12,720 bases of DNA from JALHTG01 sp964528315 (GCA_964528315.1 CAZGRO010000040.1:1-12720), one strand, 5' to 3'. Counted from the stretch's first letter, positions 6,561 through 12,720 are shown. A program made the numbers and translations. Notes: generated by a model not told the origin, from the letters alone.

Positions 6561-6704
6561 GTAACCATCACCACAAGCCTATGACTTGGACACTTTCCTG
6601 CTCTTAAGTTGCGTCGGACAGCTTTCCAAAGCCTCTACTGTTCACCGATCTGAGGAAAGGTTATGCCCTTCACCGGATCTCTCCTTACCTAGAGAGAGGA
6701 GAAC

Positions 6705-8024
6705 TTGTCTGAGAACAGCGCGTTGCCAGCGGAAATCGAGGAGCAGGTAGCCGAACTGCCGCAGACGCACGCTCTCTACTACGACGACCCCTATCTCCAG
6801 ACCTTTGAAGCAAGAATCCTCAAGTCCATCGTGATTGGAGCCCACTCCTATGTCATACTTGACAGGACAGCATTCTTCCCGGAAGGGGGCGGCCAACCTG
6901 GAGACCAAGGAACAATAGAAGCGCAGGGAACCATGTTTGAGGTGATCGATACCAAGCCTGCTGGTCAAGCAACTGTGCATATCCTAGATCGACCTTTTCA
7001 AGACGGAGACACCTCGGTCAAAGGTTCAATCGACTGGCCGCGACGATACAGCAACATGAAACACCATACCGCAGCCCACATAGTCTTCTCAGCTGTGAGA
7101 AATGTTCTGAACATGAAGGACCTTCGCTACATGGGCTTTCAGATAAGCAGAGACCGTGTGCGGATTGATCTGAATCGTGAGGAGTCAATAACCCCAGAAC
7201 AATTACGTGAGATCGAAGCGACCGCGAACCAGATTGCTCTCAAGCAGCTCCCTGTGAGAACTAGCTCCACAACCCGAGATGAAGCGGTCAAGAGGTTTGG
7301 AGGCGAACTGGGCCTGACAGAGGTTACTCCAACCGGCGATGTACGCCTTGTGGAGATTGGTGATCAAGATGTTAGCCTGTGCTGTGGGACACATGTTAGA
7401 TCCACGATTGAGGTGGCCCCGATCAAAATCCTAGGAAGACTGAGGCTTCAGAAAGGGATTGAGAGGTTGGAGGTGTCCGCATCGGAGTATGGCTATGCAG
7501 AATTCTCGAGGAATTCCGAGGCGGTTTCGAAACTGACCAGCCTGCTCGACAGTGATATCAAAGATATCGTGCCCAAGGTGCAACAGTTACTCACGGAAAG
7601 AGAAAGGATGAAAGATGAACTGAGAAAAATGAGAATGACAGTTGCTGAATCAGAAGCTCTGCAGTATCTGTCAGATGCTGAGCAGATCGGTGACCTGAGA
7701 GTGGTCTCAAGAGCTTTGAAGGATGTGGATGCGGATGTCCTGAAAAGAATGGCACTGAAGATCACATACAACGATCAGGATTCGGTCGCTGTCTTGGGAA
7801 GCTCTGATGGAGCCACTCATGTGGTTGCAGCGGTAGGGTCGAACCTTGTTAAGAGAGGAATCAACGTTAGCGCGATGGTAAGGGCTGCGGCGGCAAAAAT
7901 AGGCTGCAGGGGGGGAGGAGCAGACAATTTGGCTCAGACAGGAGGAATTCCTGCAGATAGGCTTACGGAGTTCATGCAGGAACTGCGAGAAACGATCATT
8001 CGCGACGCCTCCAGAAGACCATGA
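6705..8024 (+). CDS. alaX: Alanyl-tRNA editing protein AlaX, long form with DHHA1 domain
   Basis: This 439-residue stand-alone homologue of the AlaRS editing domain hydrolyses mischarged Ser- or Gly-tRNA(Ala). An N-terminal beta domain carries DRTAFFPEGGGQPGD (53-67). The catalytic domain has the zinc ligands HTAAH (121-125) and C...H in CCGTH (226-230), with GFQI at 144-147. Residues 285-325 form a charged helical, coiled-coil-like linker. The C-terminal DHHA1-type domain ends with GCRGGGADNLAQTGG, as in the C-Ala part of AlaRS. The length fits AlaX-L. The start is TTG at 6705, with GAGGAG three bases upstream. A TTG at 6723 is an alternative start. Confidence 0.92.
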   Translation: MSENSALPAEIEEQVAELPQTHALYYDDPYLQTFEARILKSIVIGAHSYVILDRTAFFPEGGGQPGDQGTIEAQGTMFEVIDTKPAGQATVHILDRPFQDGDTSVKGSIDWPRRYSNMKHHTAAHIVFSAVRNVLNMKDLRYMGFQISRDRVRIDLNREESITPEQLREIEATANQIALKQLPVRTSSTTRDEAVKRFGGELGLTEVTPTGDVRLVEIGDQDVSLCCGTHVRSTIEVAPIKILGRLRLQKGIERLEVSASEYGYAEFSRNSEAVSKLTSLLDSDIKDIVPKVQQLLTERERMKDELRKMRMTVAESEALQYLSDAEQIGDLRVVSRALKDVDADVLKRMALKITYNDQDSVAVLGSSDGATHVVAAVGSNLVKRGINVSAMVRAAAAKIGCRGGGADNLAQTGGIPADRLTEFMQELRETIIRDASRRP

Positions 8025-8093
8025 ACGTCTGGACAATCGGCTGGCTCTGTGACTAATTACCGCAAATCCTCACGCGCCGGGTCACGATACAAT

Positions 8094-8101
8094 CTTAATA
8101 G
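8094..8101 (+). promoter_or_regulatory. TATA-like element for a leaderless transcript
   Basis: CTTAATAG lies about 27 nt (centre to A of ATG) before the start at 8125, the distance expected when transcription begins at or next to the start codon. No Shine-Dalgarno is visible before that ATG, which agrees with a leaderless mRNA. Confidence 0.45.
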
Positions 8102-8124
8102 ATAGCGTCAGATACGGGCGTCAC

Positions 8125-8862
8125 ATGCGAAGGCGAATCACTGTCGGTGTGATCGGTGACTTCAATCCTCAATATGACTCGCACAGGGCTACCAACCTAG
8201 CTCTCCGTCATGCAGCGATTCGTCTCGAAGCTTCCATTGACGTGGAGTGGATACCAACTCCTTCCCTGGAGAAACATGTGGAAGGAAAAATCGACAAATT
8301 CGATGTGCTACTATGCGCTCCCGGCAGTCCCTACAGAAGTATGAACGGAGCTCTCAACGGCATCCGATTCGCTAGAGAGTCTAATCGACCCTTTCTGGGA
8401 ACCTGTGGAGGGTTCCAGCACGTTGTTATCGAGTATGCGCGGAATGTCATGGGGTTCGTGGATGCACAGCATGCAGAAGAAAAACCTGACGCACCTCTCC
8501 TCCTCGTTACGCCTCTGTCCTGTTCGCTCGTCGGGAAGATTGAGAAGATCAAGATAAGCTCTGGCTCCCGTGCCTTCGAGATATATGGCAAGGGAGAGAG
8601 CGAGGAACGGTTCAACTGCAACTTCGGCCTGAACCCGGCCTACAGGGAAATGATGGAGGAGGCGGGCCTGCGTGCATCAGGCTTCGACCAGACCGGTGAG
8701 GTCAGGATCCTAGAGCTGCCGAATCACCTCTTCTACCTTGCGACGCTCTTCGTACCACAGATGACCTCATCTGAGCAACGGCCTCATCCAGTCATATGTT
8801 CGCTGCTGGAAGCCGCATCCAAGTTCCAAGAGTCGCGTCAGCATCGAAACACAAGACTATGA
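8125..8862 (+). CDS. Stand-alone CTP-synthase-like class I glutamine amidotransferase domain
   Basis: This 245-residue protein resembles only the glutaminase half of CTP synthase; the synthetase half is absent. It has GVIGDFNPQYDSH (8-20), VLLCAPGSPYRSMNGALNGI (61-80) and RPFLGTCGGFQHVVIEYARN (88-107) with the nucleophile-like Cys94. Near the C-terminus, where CTP synthase has the catalytic HPE triad residues, it reads HLFYLATLFVPQ (201-212): the His and Glu are replaced by Val and Gln. A known group of proteins related to the CTP synthase C-terminal region, some with selenocysteine at the Cys, looks like this. Members of that group therefore probably do something other than ordinary glutamine hydrolysis. 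The ATG at 8125 appears leaderless. Function is unknown. Confidence 0.82.
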   Translation: MRRRITVGVIGDFNPQYDSHRATNLALRHAAIRLEASIDVEWIPTPSLEKHVEGKIDKFDVLLCAPGSPYRSMNGALNGIRFARESNRPFLGTCGGFQHVVIEYARNVMGFVDAQHAEEKPDAPLLLVTPLSCSLVGKIEKIKISSGSRAFEIYGKGESEERFNCNFGLNPAYREMMEEAGLRASGFDQTGEVRILELPNHLFYLATLFVPQMTSSEQRPHPVICSLLEAASKFQESRQHRNTRL

Positions 8863-9000
8863 ACCACAAGAATTTGCCACTCTGGCCACGCTGTTCTACC
8901 GGTGCTTCAAATTGCCTATTCAAAAATCCATCGAAAGCTCTTATTACCTTACCTTACATCGAAACGTTTGATATCGGTATTCGCGGGAAGAGCGGCATAT

Positions 9001-9330
9001 ATGAGTCTAGTAAGCTTTGATGAGTTCAAGAAACTTGACATGCGAATCGGTACGATAGCACAGGTCGAGAAAGTTCCGAGAACAGAGAGGCTGTACAAGA
9101 TCATTGTGGATCTCGGAGAATTGGGCCGGAGACAAACGGTTTCAAGTCTTGTGGGCTACTACACAGCTGAGGAACTTGTTGGCAAGAGAATAGTGTTCTT
9201 AACTAATTTGAAGCCCACGAAGTTTGCCGGTGAGCCTTCTGAGGGAATGCTTCTTGCCGCTGAGAAAGGAGAGAAGCTCGTGCTTCTGACGACAGACATG
9301 GAAATCGTGAACGGGGCAAATGTGACATGA
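9001..9330 (+). CDS. tRNA-binding (EMAPII/MetRS-beta-like) OB-fold protein
   Basis: This is a 109-residue single-domain protein. It has FKKLDMRIGTIAQVEKVPRT (9-28) at the front and LTNLKPTKFAGEPSEGMLLA (67-86) near the end. Both are signatures of the tRNA-binding OB fold found in CsaA, Trbp111, EMAPII and the C-terminal part of methionyl-tRNA synthetase. In archaea such proteins are often a separate beta subunit of MetRS, or free tRNA-binding proteins. The ATG at 9001 is chosen because the domain starts right after it. Earlier in-frame starts add sequence with no resemblance to the family. It is followed by the TFE-beta-like gene after 64 bp. Confidence 0.87.
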   Translation: MSLVSFDEFKKLDMRIGTIAQVEKVPRTERLYKIIVDLGELGRRQTVSSLVGYYTAEELVGKRIVFLTNLKPTKFAGEPSEGMLLAAEKGEKLVLLTTDMEIVNGANVT

Positions 9331-9355
9331 ACAATCCTTATTTCGCATCCAGCCG

Positions 9356-9363
9356 TATTTATC
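9356..9363 (+). promoter_or_regulatory. Possible TATA box for the TFE-beta / rlmE / NTPase operon
   Basis: TATTTATC lies about 35 nt before the ATG at 9395, giving a predicted start of transcription near 9386 and a leader of about ten bases. Confidence 0.4.
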
Positions 9364-9394
9364 GCTGGGAGCGACCGGATTTGGGGTGCAGCTA

Positions 9395-9793
9395 ATGCCT
9401 CGAAAAGGCTCGACCGAGCAGGACATGCTTCAGGTCGTTAACGGCGTTGGGGAAGAGGGGATACTTCAGTCGGAACTGTGGAAGAGGCTAAAGGCTGATA
9501 GCAGGGAAGGGTCGAGGGCCGTCCTAAGGTTAGAGAAGAAGGGTCTCATCGAGAGAAGACGAGAACTTCATGGTGGACGTTGGACCTTTAGAGTTCTGTC
9601 GAAACGAAAGCTTTCACGTATTGATTCGATCGTCGATGTACCCTGTGCATTCTGCGAAGATGAATCCAAATGCGGACAGTCAGCGATCGTGACCCCCAGC
9701 AAATGCGTGAAGCTTACTTTTTGGCTTGAAGGAATCCCTCTACCTCAACCTTCGCCACAGATACCTGCTGGAGTCCGGCCGACTGGAGCTTGA
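9395..9793 (+). CDS. TFE-beta-like basal transcription factor (RPC39/TFIIE-beta-related), winged helix plus Fe-S motif
   Basis: This 132-residue protein has a winged helix at about residues 7-67 (GEEGILQSELWKRL..., SREGSRAVLRLEKKGLIERR). A cysteine motif follows, C84-x2-C87-x5-C93-x10-C104, in CAFCEDESKCGQ...VTPSKCVKLTFWLE. That order is seen in archaeal TFE-beta and in eukaryotic RNA polymerase III subunit RPC39, where the four cysteines hold a 4Fe-4S cluster. TFE-alpha/beta helps open promoters at the pre-initiation complex (family knowledge). The Pro-rich C-terminal tail is short. ATG at 9395 is preferred over GTG at 9386 because GGGGTG then lies six bases upstream as a ribosome site. rlmE starts three bases after the stop, so the two are very likely cotranscribed. 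Confidence 0.78.
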   Translation: MPRKGSTEQDMLQVVNGVGEEGILQSELWKRLKADSREGSRAVLRLEKKGLIERRRELHGGRWTFRVLSKRKLSRIDSIVDVPCAFCEDESKCGQSAIVTPSKCVKLTFWLEGIPLPQPSPQIPAGVRPTGA

Positions 9794-9796
9794 TAT

Positions 9797-10405
9797 TTGT
9801 CTGAGCGCTGGAAGCAGGATAGAAGAAGAGATCAATTCTATAGACTCGCGAAGAAGCAGGGATACAGAAGCAGGTCAGCATTCAAGCTTCTCCAGATGAT
9901 TAGGAAACATCAGTTCATGAAGGCAGGGGACAAGGTTGTCGACATTGGAGCTGCACCAGGGGGATGGCTTCAGGTCTCTCGACAGATTGTTGGAAAAGAA
10001 GGATTTGTTCTCGGCCTTGACATAGAGCCAATCGCACAGTTTCCATGGGCAAATGTCAAGACAATTCTCGCAGATGTAACCGATGAATCCACCCCATCGC
10101 TTATTCTGGATCAAACAGGCTCTCAAGTTGATGTTGTGATCTCAGATGTTTCACCGAAGATAAGTGGGGCATGGGATGTTGACCATGCCAGACAATTGCA
10201 CCTGGCAGAACGATCTCTTGAGATCGCAAGGAGAACACTAAGGAGGAAAGGAAACTTCCTCTGCAAACTCTTCCATGGGCCCAATCTGAAGACATATGAG
10301 AACGCCGTGGCCGAACACTTTCAACAGGTCCGATTCGTAAAGCCCCCCGCAAGCAAACAGAAAAGCTCAGAGATCTACATACTTGCTGTAGGCTTCAGAG
10401 GTTGA
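9797..10405 (+). CDS. rlmE: RlmE/FtsJ-family rRNA 2'-O-methyltransferase
   Basis: This 202-residue Rossmann-fold methyltransferase transfers a methyl group from SAM to a ribose 2'-OH; family members modify the A-loop uridine of 23S rRNA (U2552 in E. coli). SAM motif VVDIGAAPGGWLQV is at 47-60. The K-D-K-E catalytic tetrad is Lys30 (SRSAFKLL), Asp117 (ISDVSPKISG), Lys157 (LCKLFHG) and Glu192 (SSEIYILA). Length is typical and there is no extra domain. The start is TTG at 9797 with GGAG eight bases upstream, inside the end of the TFE-beta-like gene. The THEP1 gene begins three bases after its stop. The compact arrangement indicates one transcript. Confidence 0.93.
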   Translation: MSERWKQDRRRDQFYRLAKKQGYRSRSAFKLLQMIRKHQFMKAGDKVVDIGAAPGGWLQVSRQIVGKEGFVLGLDIEPIAQFPWANVKTILADVTDESTPSLILDQTGSQVDVVISDVSPKISGAWDVDHARQLHLAERSLEIARRTLRRKGNFLCKLFHGPNLKTYENAVAEHFQQVRFVKPPASKQKSSEIYILAVGFRG

Positions 10406-10408
10406 ACC

Positions 10409-10975
10409 TTGGCCTGCAAAATCCTTCTGACCGGAACACCTGGGATCGGTAAGACCACCGTTCTGAGGAAGATTGCCGACGAGTTGAAGCAGAGAGGAAT
10501 CTTGGTCGGCGGAATGATTACTGAAGAGGCGAGGGAGGGCAATGTGCGAATAGGGTTCAAGCTCCGCGACATTTCATCCGGGAGAGAGGGATGGTTAGCG
10601 TCAACAAAGGGAAGGCAAGGGCCCAGAATCGGCAAATACGTCGTGGATCTTGAGGGATTGGTGGAGGTTGGCGTGCGAGCGATCGCAGATGCTCTTCATG
10701 ACCCAAAAATAGCCGTGGTTCTCATTGATGAGTTAGGCCCGATGGAACTCCTCAGCAAAGAGTTCAAGACAACGGTTAAACAGAGCATTGCCAGCACCAA
10801 GGCGGTAATAGGCACAATCCACTACCGGGCGACTGACCCTCTGCTTCAGGAGATTAGAAGAGCAGAAGACATCAAGATACTGGTCATAACGATGGAGAAC
10901 CGGGACGATCTGCACCTGAAAATCATAGACGAGTTGACGCAGGCCCGACTGGTGAAGAGGAACCTGTCTGACTAG
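10409..10975 (+). CDS. THEP1-family nucleoside-triphosphatase
   Basis: This 188-residue P-loop NTPase has the Walker A motif GTPGIGKTT (9-17), GGMITEEAREGNVRIGFKL (34-52) and the Walker B segment VVLIDELGPMEL (103-114). It ends with the helical region typical of archaeal/bacterial THEP1 proteins, which hydrolyse several NTPs slowly and of which the cellular role is unclear. The start is TTG at 10409; the preceding GAGGTTGA contains both its ribosome site and the rlmE stop, which suggests coupled translation. The next gene, RNase HII, begins about 92 bp later. Confidence 0.9.
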   Translation: MACKILLTGTPGIGKTTVLRKIADELKQRGILVGGMITEEAREGNVRIGFKLRDISSGREGWLASTKGRQGPRIGKYVVDLEGLVEVGVRAIADALHDPKIAVVLIDELGPMELLSKEFKTTVKQSIASTKAVIGTIHYRATDPLLQEIRRAEDIKILVITMENRDDLHLKIIDELTQARLVKRNLSD

Positions 10976-11026
10976 GAAAAGAGATTAATCCTGTAACTCA
11001 GCTTTCAGTCATTGGACTAGGAAGAC

Positions 11027-11071
11027 ATGACAAAAGACATGTTTGGAGGGCGACAACGTTTAGCAGCGTGA
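11027..11071 (+). CDS. Possible 14-residue leader peptide before RNase HII
   Basis: ATG at 11027 opens MTKDMFGGRQRLAA and stops with TGA at 11069-11071. The stop overlaps the proposed GTG start of RNase HII in the sequence GTGA, a common arrangement for coupled translation. Without it the GTG has no Shine-Dalgarno at a usual distance (GGAGG is 18 nt upstream). The ORF is very short and may be fortuitous. Confidence 0.25.
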   Translation: MTKDMFGGRQRLAA

Positions 11072-11744
11072 TATGCGGAGTGGATGACGCTGGGAGAGAG
11101 CTGGATCTGCCAGCTCCCCAACAGGCAGCGTAATAGGTCCACTCGTGATCGCAGGTGTCTCAATTCGAGAGAAAAGAATACCTGAAGTTGTGTCAATCGG
11201 CGTGAAAGATTCGAAGATGCTCAGCGCCAGACAGAGGACCCGCCTTGCGGCAGAGATCAGAAAAATCGCACAAGACATCTCGACAGTCGAACTGCAGCCG
11301 AAAGAGATTGACGGATTTGTAATTGATGGTAGAAAGCTTAGGAAGCTGAACTACCTTGAGGCCACTGCCATGGCGACGGTCATCGGAAGGTTGAACCCAA
11401 CAGTTGCATATGTTGATTCTTCTGATGTTTTGCCTAAAAGATATGCGACAGATATTCAAAGCCATCTTCCAAGAAGAATCAAGATTGTCTCAGAGCATCA
11501 TGCAGATCGAAAGTATCCTGTGGTCAGTGCAGCATCAATCATAGCCAAAGTGACAAGGGATCAGAGGATAGATGAGCTGGCAGCCAAATACGGGAGCTTT
11601 GGAAGTGGCTATCCATCTGATGATCGAACAATCCGCTTCTTGAGAGAGTGGATGGCAAGCCATGGATCCTTTCCGGCTTTCGTGAGAAAATCGTGGAAAA
11701 CGATTGCGCGATTGGAGCAGGAACCAGGGCAGACGAAGCTGTAA
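11068..11744 (+). CDS. rnhB: Ribonuclease HII, reading frame interrupted by 26 nt near the start
   Basis: RNase HII cuts RNA in RNA:DNA hybrids. Most of the protein is plainly this family: IGVKDSKMLS, the catalytic VAYVDSSD, HHADRKYPVVSAASIIAKV and SGYPSDDRT. The first exon-like part, from GTG 11068, encodes MICGVDDAGR, but that frame stops at 11131-11133 after 21 residues. The family continuation GSVIGPLVIAGVS appears in another frame from 11125. Joining 11068-11098 to 11125-11744 (dropping 11099-11124, or equally 11098-11123) gives exactly 217 codons and a standard 216-residue archaeal enzyme. Its active site would be Asp6, Asp7 (usually Glu), Asp108 and Asp138. Starting instead at GTG 11145 gives 199 residues lacking two of the four catalytic acids. 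The insert could be a micro-intron, a bypass element, a mutation or a sequence error. Confidence 0.85.
11087..11131 (+). other. Strong RNA hairpin enclosing the RNase HII frame break
   Basis: ACGCTG (11087-11092) pairs perfectly with CAGCGT (11126-11131), and GAGCTGG (11098-11104) pairs with CCAGCTC (11110-11116) around a five-base ATCTG loop. An alternative middle helix is GGAG (11093-11096) with CTCC (11114-11117). Both predicted junctions fall in unpaired AG-containing loops (AG/A at 11097-11099 and AG/G at 11123-11125). The topology is like a relaxed bulge-helix-bulge, but the central helix does not match the canonical 3-4-3 form. Confidence 0.6.
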
Positions 11745-11790
11745 CCGATATCCGATGCCTTTGGCCATGCGATTGAAGAGCCGATTGCTT

Positions 11791-11800
11791 CTCTTTTTGC
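11791..11800 (+). terminator. Possible oligo-T terminator after RNase HII
   Basis: CTCTTTTTGC, about 50 bp past the RNase HII stop and in the 72-bp convergent gap before flpA, is the only T run there. Archaeal RNA polymerase often stops at such runs. No stem-loop accompanies it. Confidence 0.35.
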
Positions 11801-11816
11801 GCATTGAGAGAAAGCA

Positions 11817-12518
11817 TTACCTTTTGTAGACCATAGAAACCATTATGTGATCGCGGTCAAAAGGCTCAAGTCTAAGCATAGACTTGACTTCAAAACCTCT
11901 TTGACTGAGCGTTTTCAATTCCTTTTCAAAGACCTCTGGTGGCGAAAGCGTTACGTCGATGCTTCGAGACTTTATCGCTAACATTGCGCCTGAGCCGCTC
12001 TTCAGGTATAGGTCCGCATTGTCGGATAGGATTCTTGCTTGGTCCGGTTGCGCTATGTCACAGTACATCGAGCCGACTCCTCTGACAATTTGGCTGTAGC
12101 GTTCAGGGAACCTTGCATCTTCCAGTACCGGGTAGACATTTCTTCGTCCGCTGCACAGGTTGGAGATAAGCTCTCTCATGGCTCTGGAGGCAAAATCAAC
12201 ACAGAAGACTGCGCCTTCTATGCCAACTATGTCGCTCACATGAGAGGCGGTGGTCCCAGAGGCTGCTCCAAGATACAGGATTCTGGTCCTAGGAGTGATT
12301 GGGACGGAGCTGATTCCTTTGAGTATTGCTGCGGCCAGTTTGCTTCGGTAGGCGTCCCAGACTCTATACTCCTTTCGAGCGAGTCGTATCAGTCTCTCTC
12401 CGTAGACGCTCTTGCCTGGGTCAAGGTTCAGGGTTGCGAGATGCTTGGAGCCGTCCTCCAGCTTGGCCCAATAGACACCTTTGAATTGTGTGTGCGGTTC
12501 AACGCTTACGTTGGGCAT
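11817..12518 (-). CDS. flpA: Fibrillarin-like rRNA/tRNA 2'-O-methyltransferase
   Basis: This 233-residue protein is the catalytic subunit of archaeal box C/D RNPs, which methylate ribose 2'-OH groups at sites chosen by guide RNAs. An N-terminal beta region (GVYWAKLEDGSKHLATLNLD, 14-33) is followed by VWDAYRSKLAAAILKG (53-68). The SAM-binding segment LYLGAASGTTASHVSDIVG is at 81-99, with VLEDARFPERY (131-141) and CDIAQPDQA (153-161) after it. All are fibrillarin hallmarks and the length is usual. The start ATG at 12518 lies 20 nt inside the end of nop5, with GAGAGGGGAAGG as ribosome site, so the two are translated from one mRNA. Nop5 is its structural partner in the RNP. Confidence 0.95.
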   Translation of the reverse strand: MPNVSVEPHTQFKGVYWAKLEDGSKHLATLNLDPGKSVYGERLIRLARKEYRVWDAYRSKLAAAILKGISSVPITPRTRILYLGAASGTTASHVSDIVGIEGAVFCVDFASRAMRELISNLCSGRRNVYPVLEDARFPERYSQIVRGVGSMYCDIAQPDQARILSDNADLYLKSGSGAMLAIKSRSIDVTLSPPEVFEKELKTLSQRGFEVKSMLRLEPFDRDHIMVSMVYKR

Positions 12519-12720
12519 GCCTTCCCCTCTCAGGGGGAGCCTTGTACTTCTCAGCGATCTCCTTGAGCTTCTTATCCAGTCTCTCTTTCAGAAGATCACC
12601 TTTGAACTCCCCGCCGAAAAAGTCCAGCCTGGCTGCGATTGCGAGACTTCCTGACAGGGCTCTAGCTATCTTTCCTCTCTGCCAGCGCGGAGATTGATGA
12701 ATTGGACCGTACTGGAATAT
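12499..12720 (-). CDS. nop5: Nop5 (Nop56/58-like box C/D RNP core protein), C-terminal part (runs off right edge)
   Basis: The minus frame entering from the right edge encodes IFQYGPIHQSPRWQRGKIAR, the signature of the Nop domain, then ALSGSLAIAARLDFFGGEF and a charged helix. It stops with TGA at 12501-12499. Nop5 binds the K-turn/L7Ae complex and docks fibrillarin in box C/D RNPs. Only the last 73 residues are in the window. The tail ends PPERGRHAQRKR, basic but without a long Lys/Glu run. The last 20 nt overlap the start of flpA, the classic archaeal nop5-flpA operon order. Confidence 0.93.
   Translation of the reverse strand: MFQYGPIHQSPRWQRGKIARALSGSLAIAARLDFFGGEFKGDLLKERLDKKLKEIAEKYKAPPERGRHAQRKR

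Noticed and set aside
6670..6700. TCTCT/AGAGA inverted repeat before alaX
   Set aside because: It is short and low-complexity, and part of it is simply the ribosome binding site of alaX.
8902..9000. Upstream start for the tRNA-binding protein
   Set aside because: The 33 extra residues do not resemble the family; MSLVSFDEFKKLDMRIG is the usual beginning of such domains.
11145..11744. RNase HII as a simple 199-residue gene starting at GTG 11145
   Set aside because: The family's DDAGRG motif is present just upstream in another frame, and this start would remove two of four catalytic acidic residues.
1..12720. tRNA genes, CRISPR array, insertion sequences, integrase sites
   Set aside because: Looked for in the gaps between genes; no T-loop-like cloverleaf, spaced repeats, transposase motifs or terminal repeats were found by eye.

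Overview
This 12.7 kb window comes from an archaeon of moderate (about 50%) GC. Archaeal markers are a Nop5/fibrillarin pair, a TFE-beta-like basal transcription factor with an Fe-S motif, an Nre-type DNA repair protein, a TrmB-family regulator, a geranylgeranyl reductase for ether lipids, an AlaX editing protein and TATA-box promoters with very short leaders. The RNase HII active-site sequence (GVDDAGR) and the TFE-beta gene point to the TACK side, perhaps near Thaumarchaeota/Nitrososphaeria. That placement is an inference, not a proof. TTG starts are frequent (five genes). No tRNA, rRNA, CRISPR array, insertion sequence or prophage was seen.

Layout. The left edge holds the N-terminal part of nreA (minus strand), then about 0.4 kb without a convincing gene but with a perfect palindrome, a G-rich tract and a possible 38-residue ORF. 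A TrmB-like regulator (minus) and a geranylgeranyl reductase (plus) then diverge from one symmetric TATA box with an adjacent 20-bp near-palindromic operator. The reductase converges on a polyprenol-phosphate mannose synthase-like glycosyltransferase (minus). That gene diverges from a plus-strand set: an unrecognised 149-residue protein, an adenosine-specific kinase family protein and a PhzF-family protein. A LysE-type exporter (minus) follows, probably starting at CTG. Next come plus-strand alaX, a stand-alone CTP-synthase-like glutaminase domain, a small tRNA-binding OB-fold protein, and a tight run TFE-beta / rlmE / THEP1 NTPase / RNase HII. At the right edge flpA and the C-terminal end of nop5 (minus) converge on it.

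The right third is an RNA-information neighbourhood: basal transcription, rRNA 2'-O-methylation by a stand-alone enzyme (RlmE) and by the C/D RNP enzymes (FlpA with Nop5), tRNA proofreading (AlaX), tRNA binding and RNA:DNA hybrid removal (RNase HII). The left third concerns membrane lipids and polyprenol-linked sugars, with a local regulator.

The most unusual observation is in RNase HII. The gene is split by 26 bp exactly inside the catalytic DDAGRG motif. Removing 26 nt restores the frame and the family consensus, and the junction lies in a strong RNA hairpin resembling a relaxed bulge-helix-bulge. A micro-intron, a translational bypass, an in-frame 27-nt insertion with a one-base sequence error, or a recent pseudogene are all possible.
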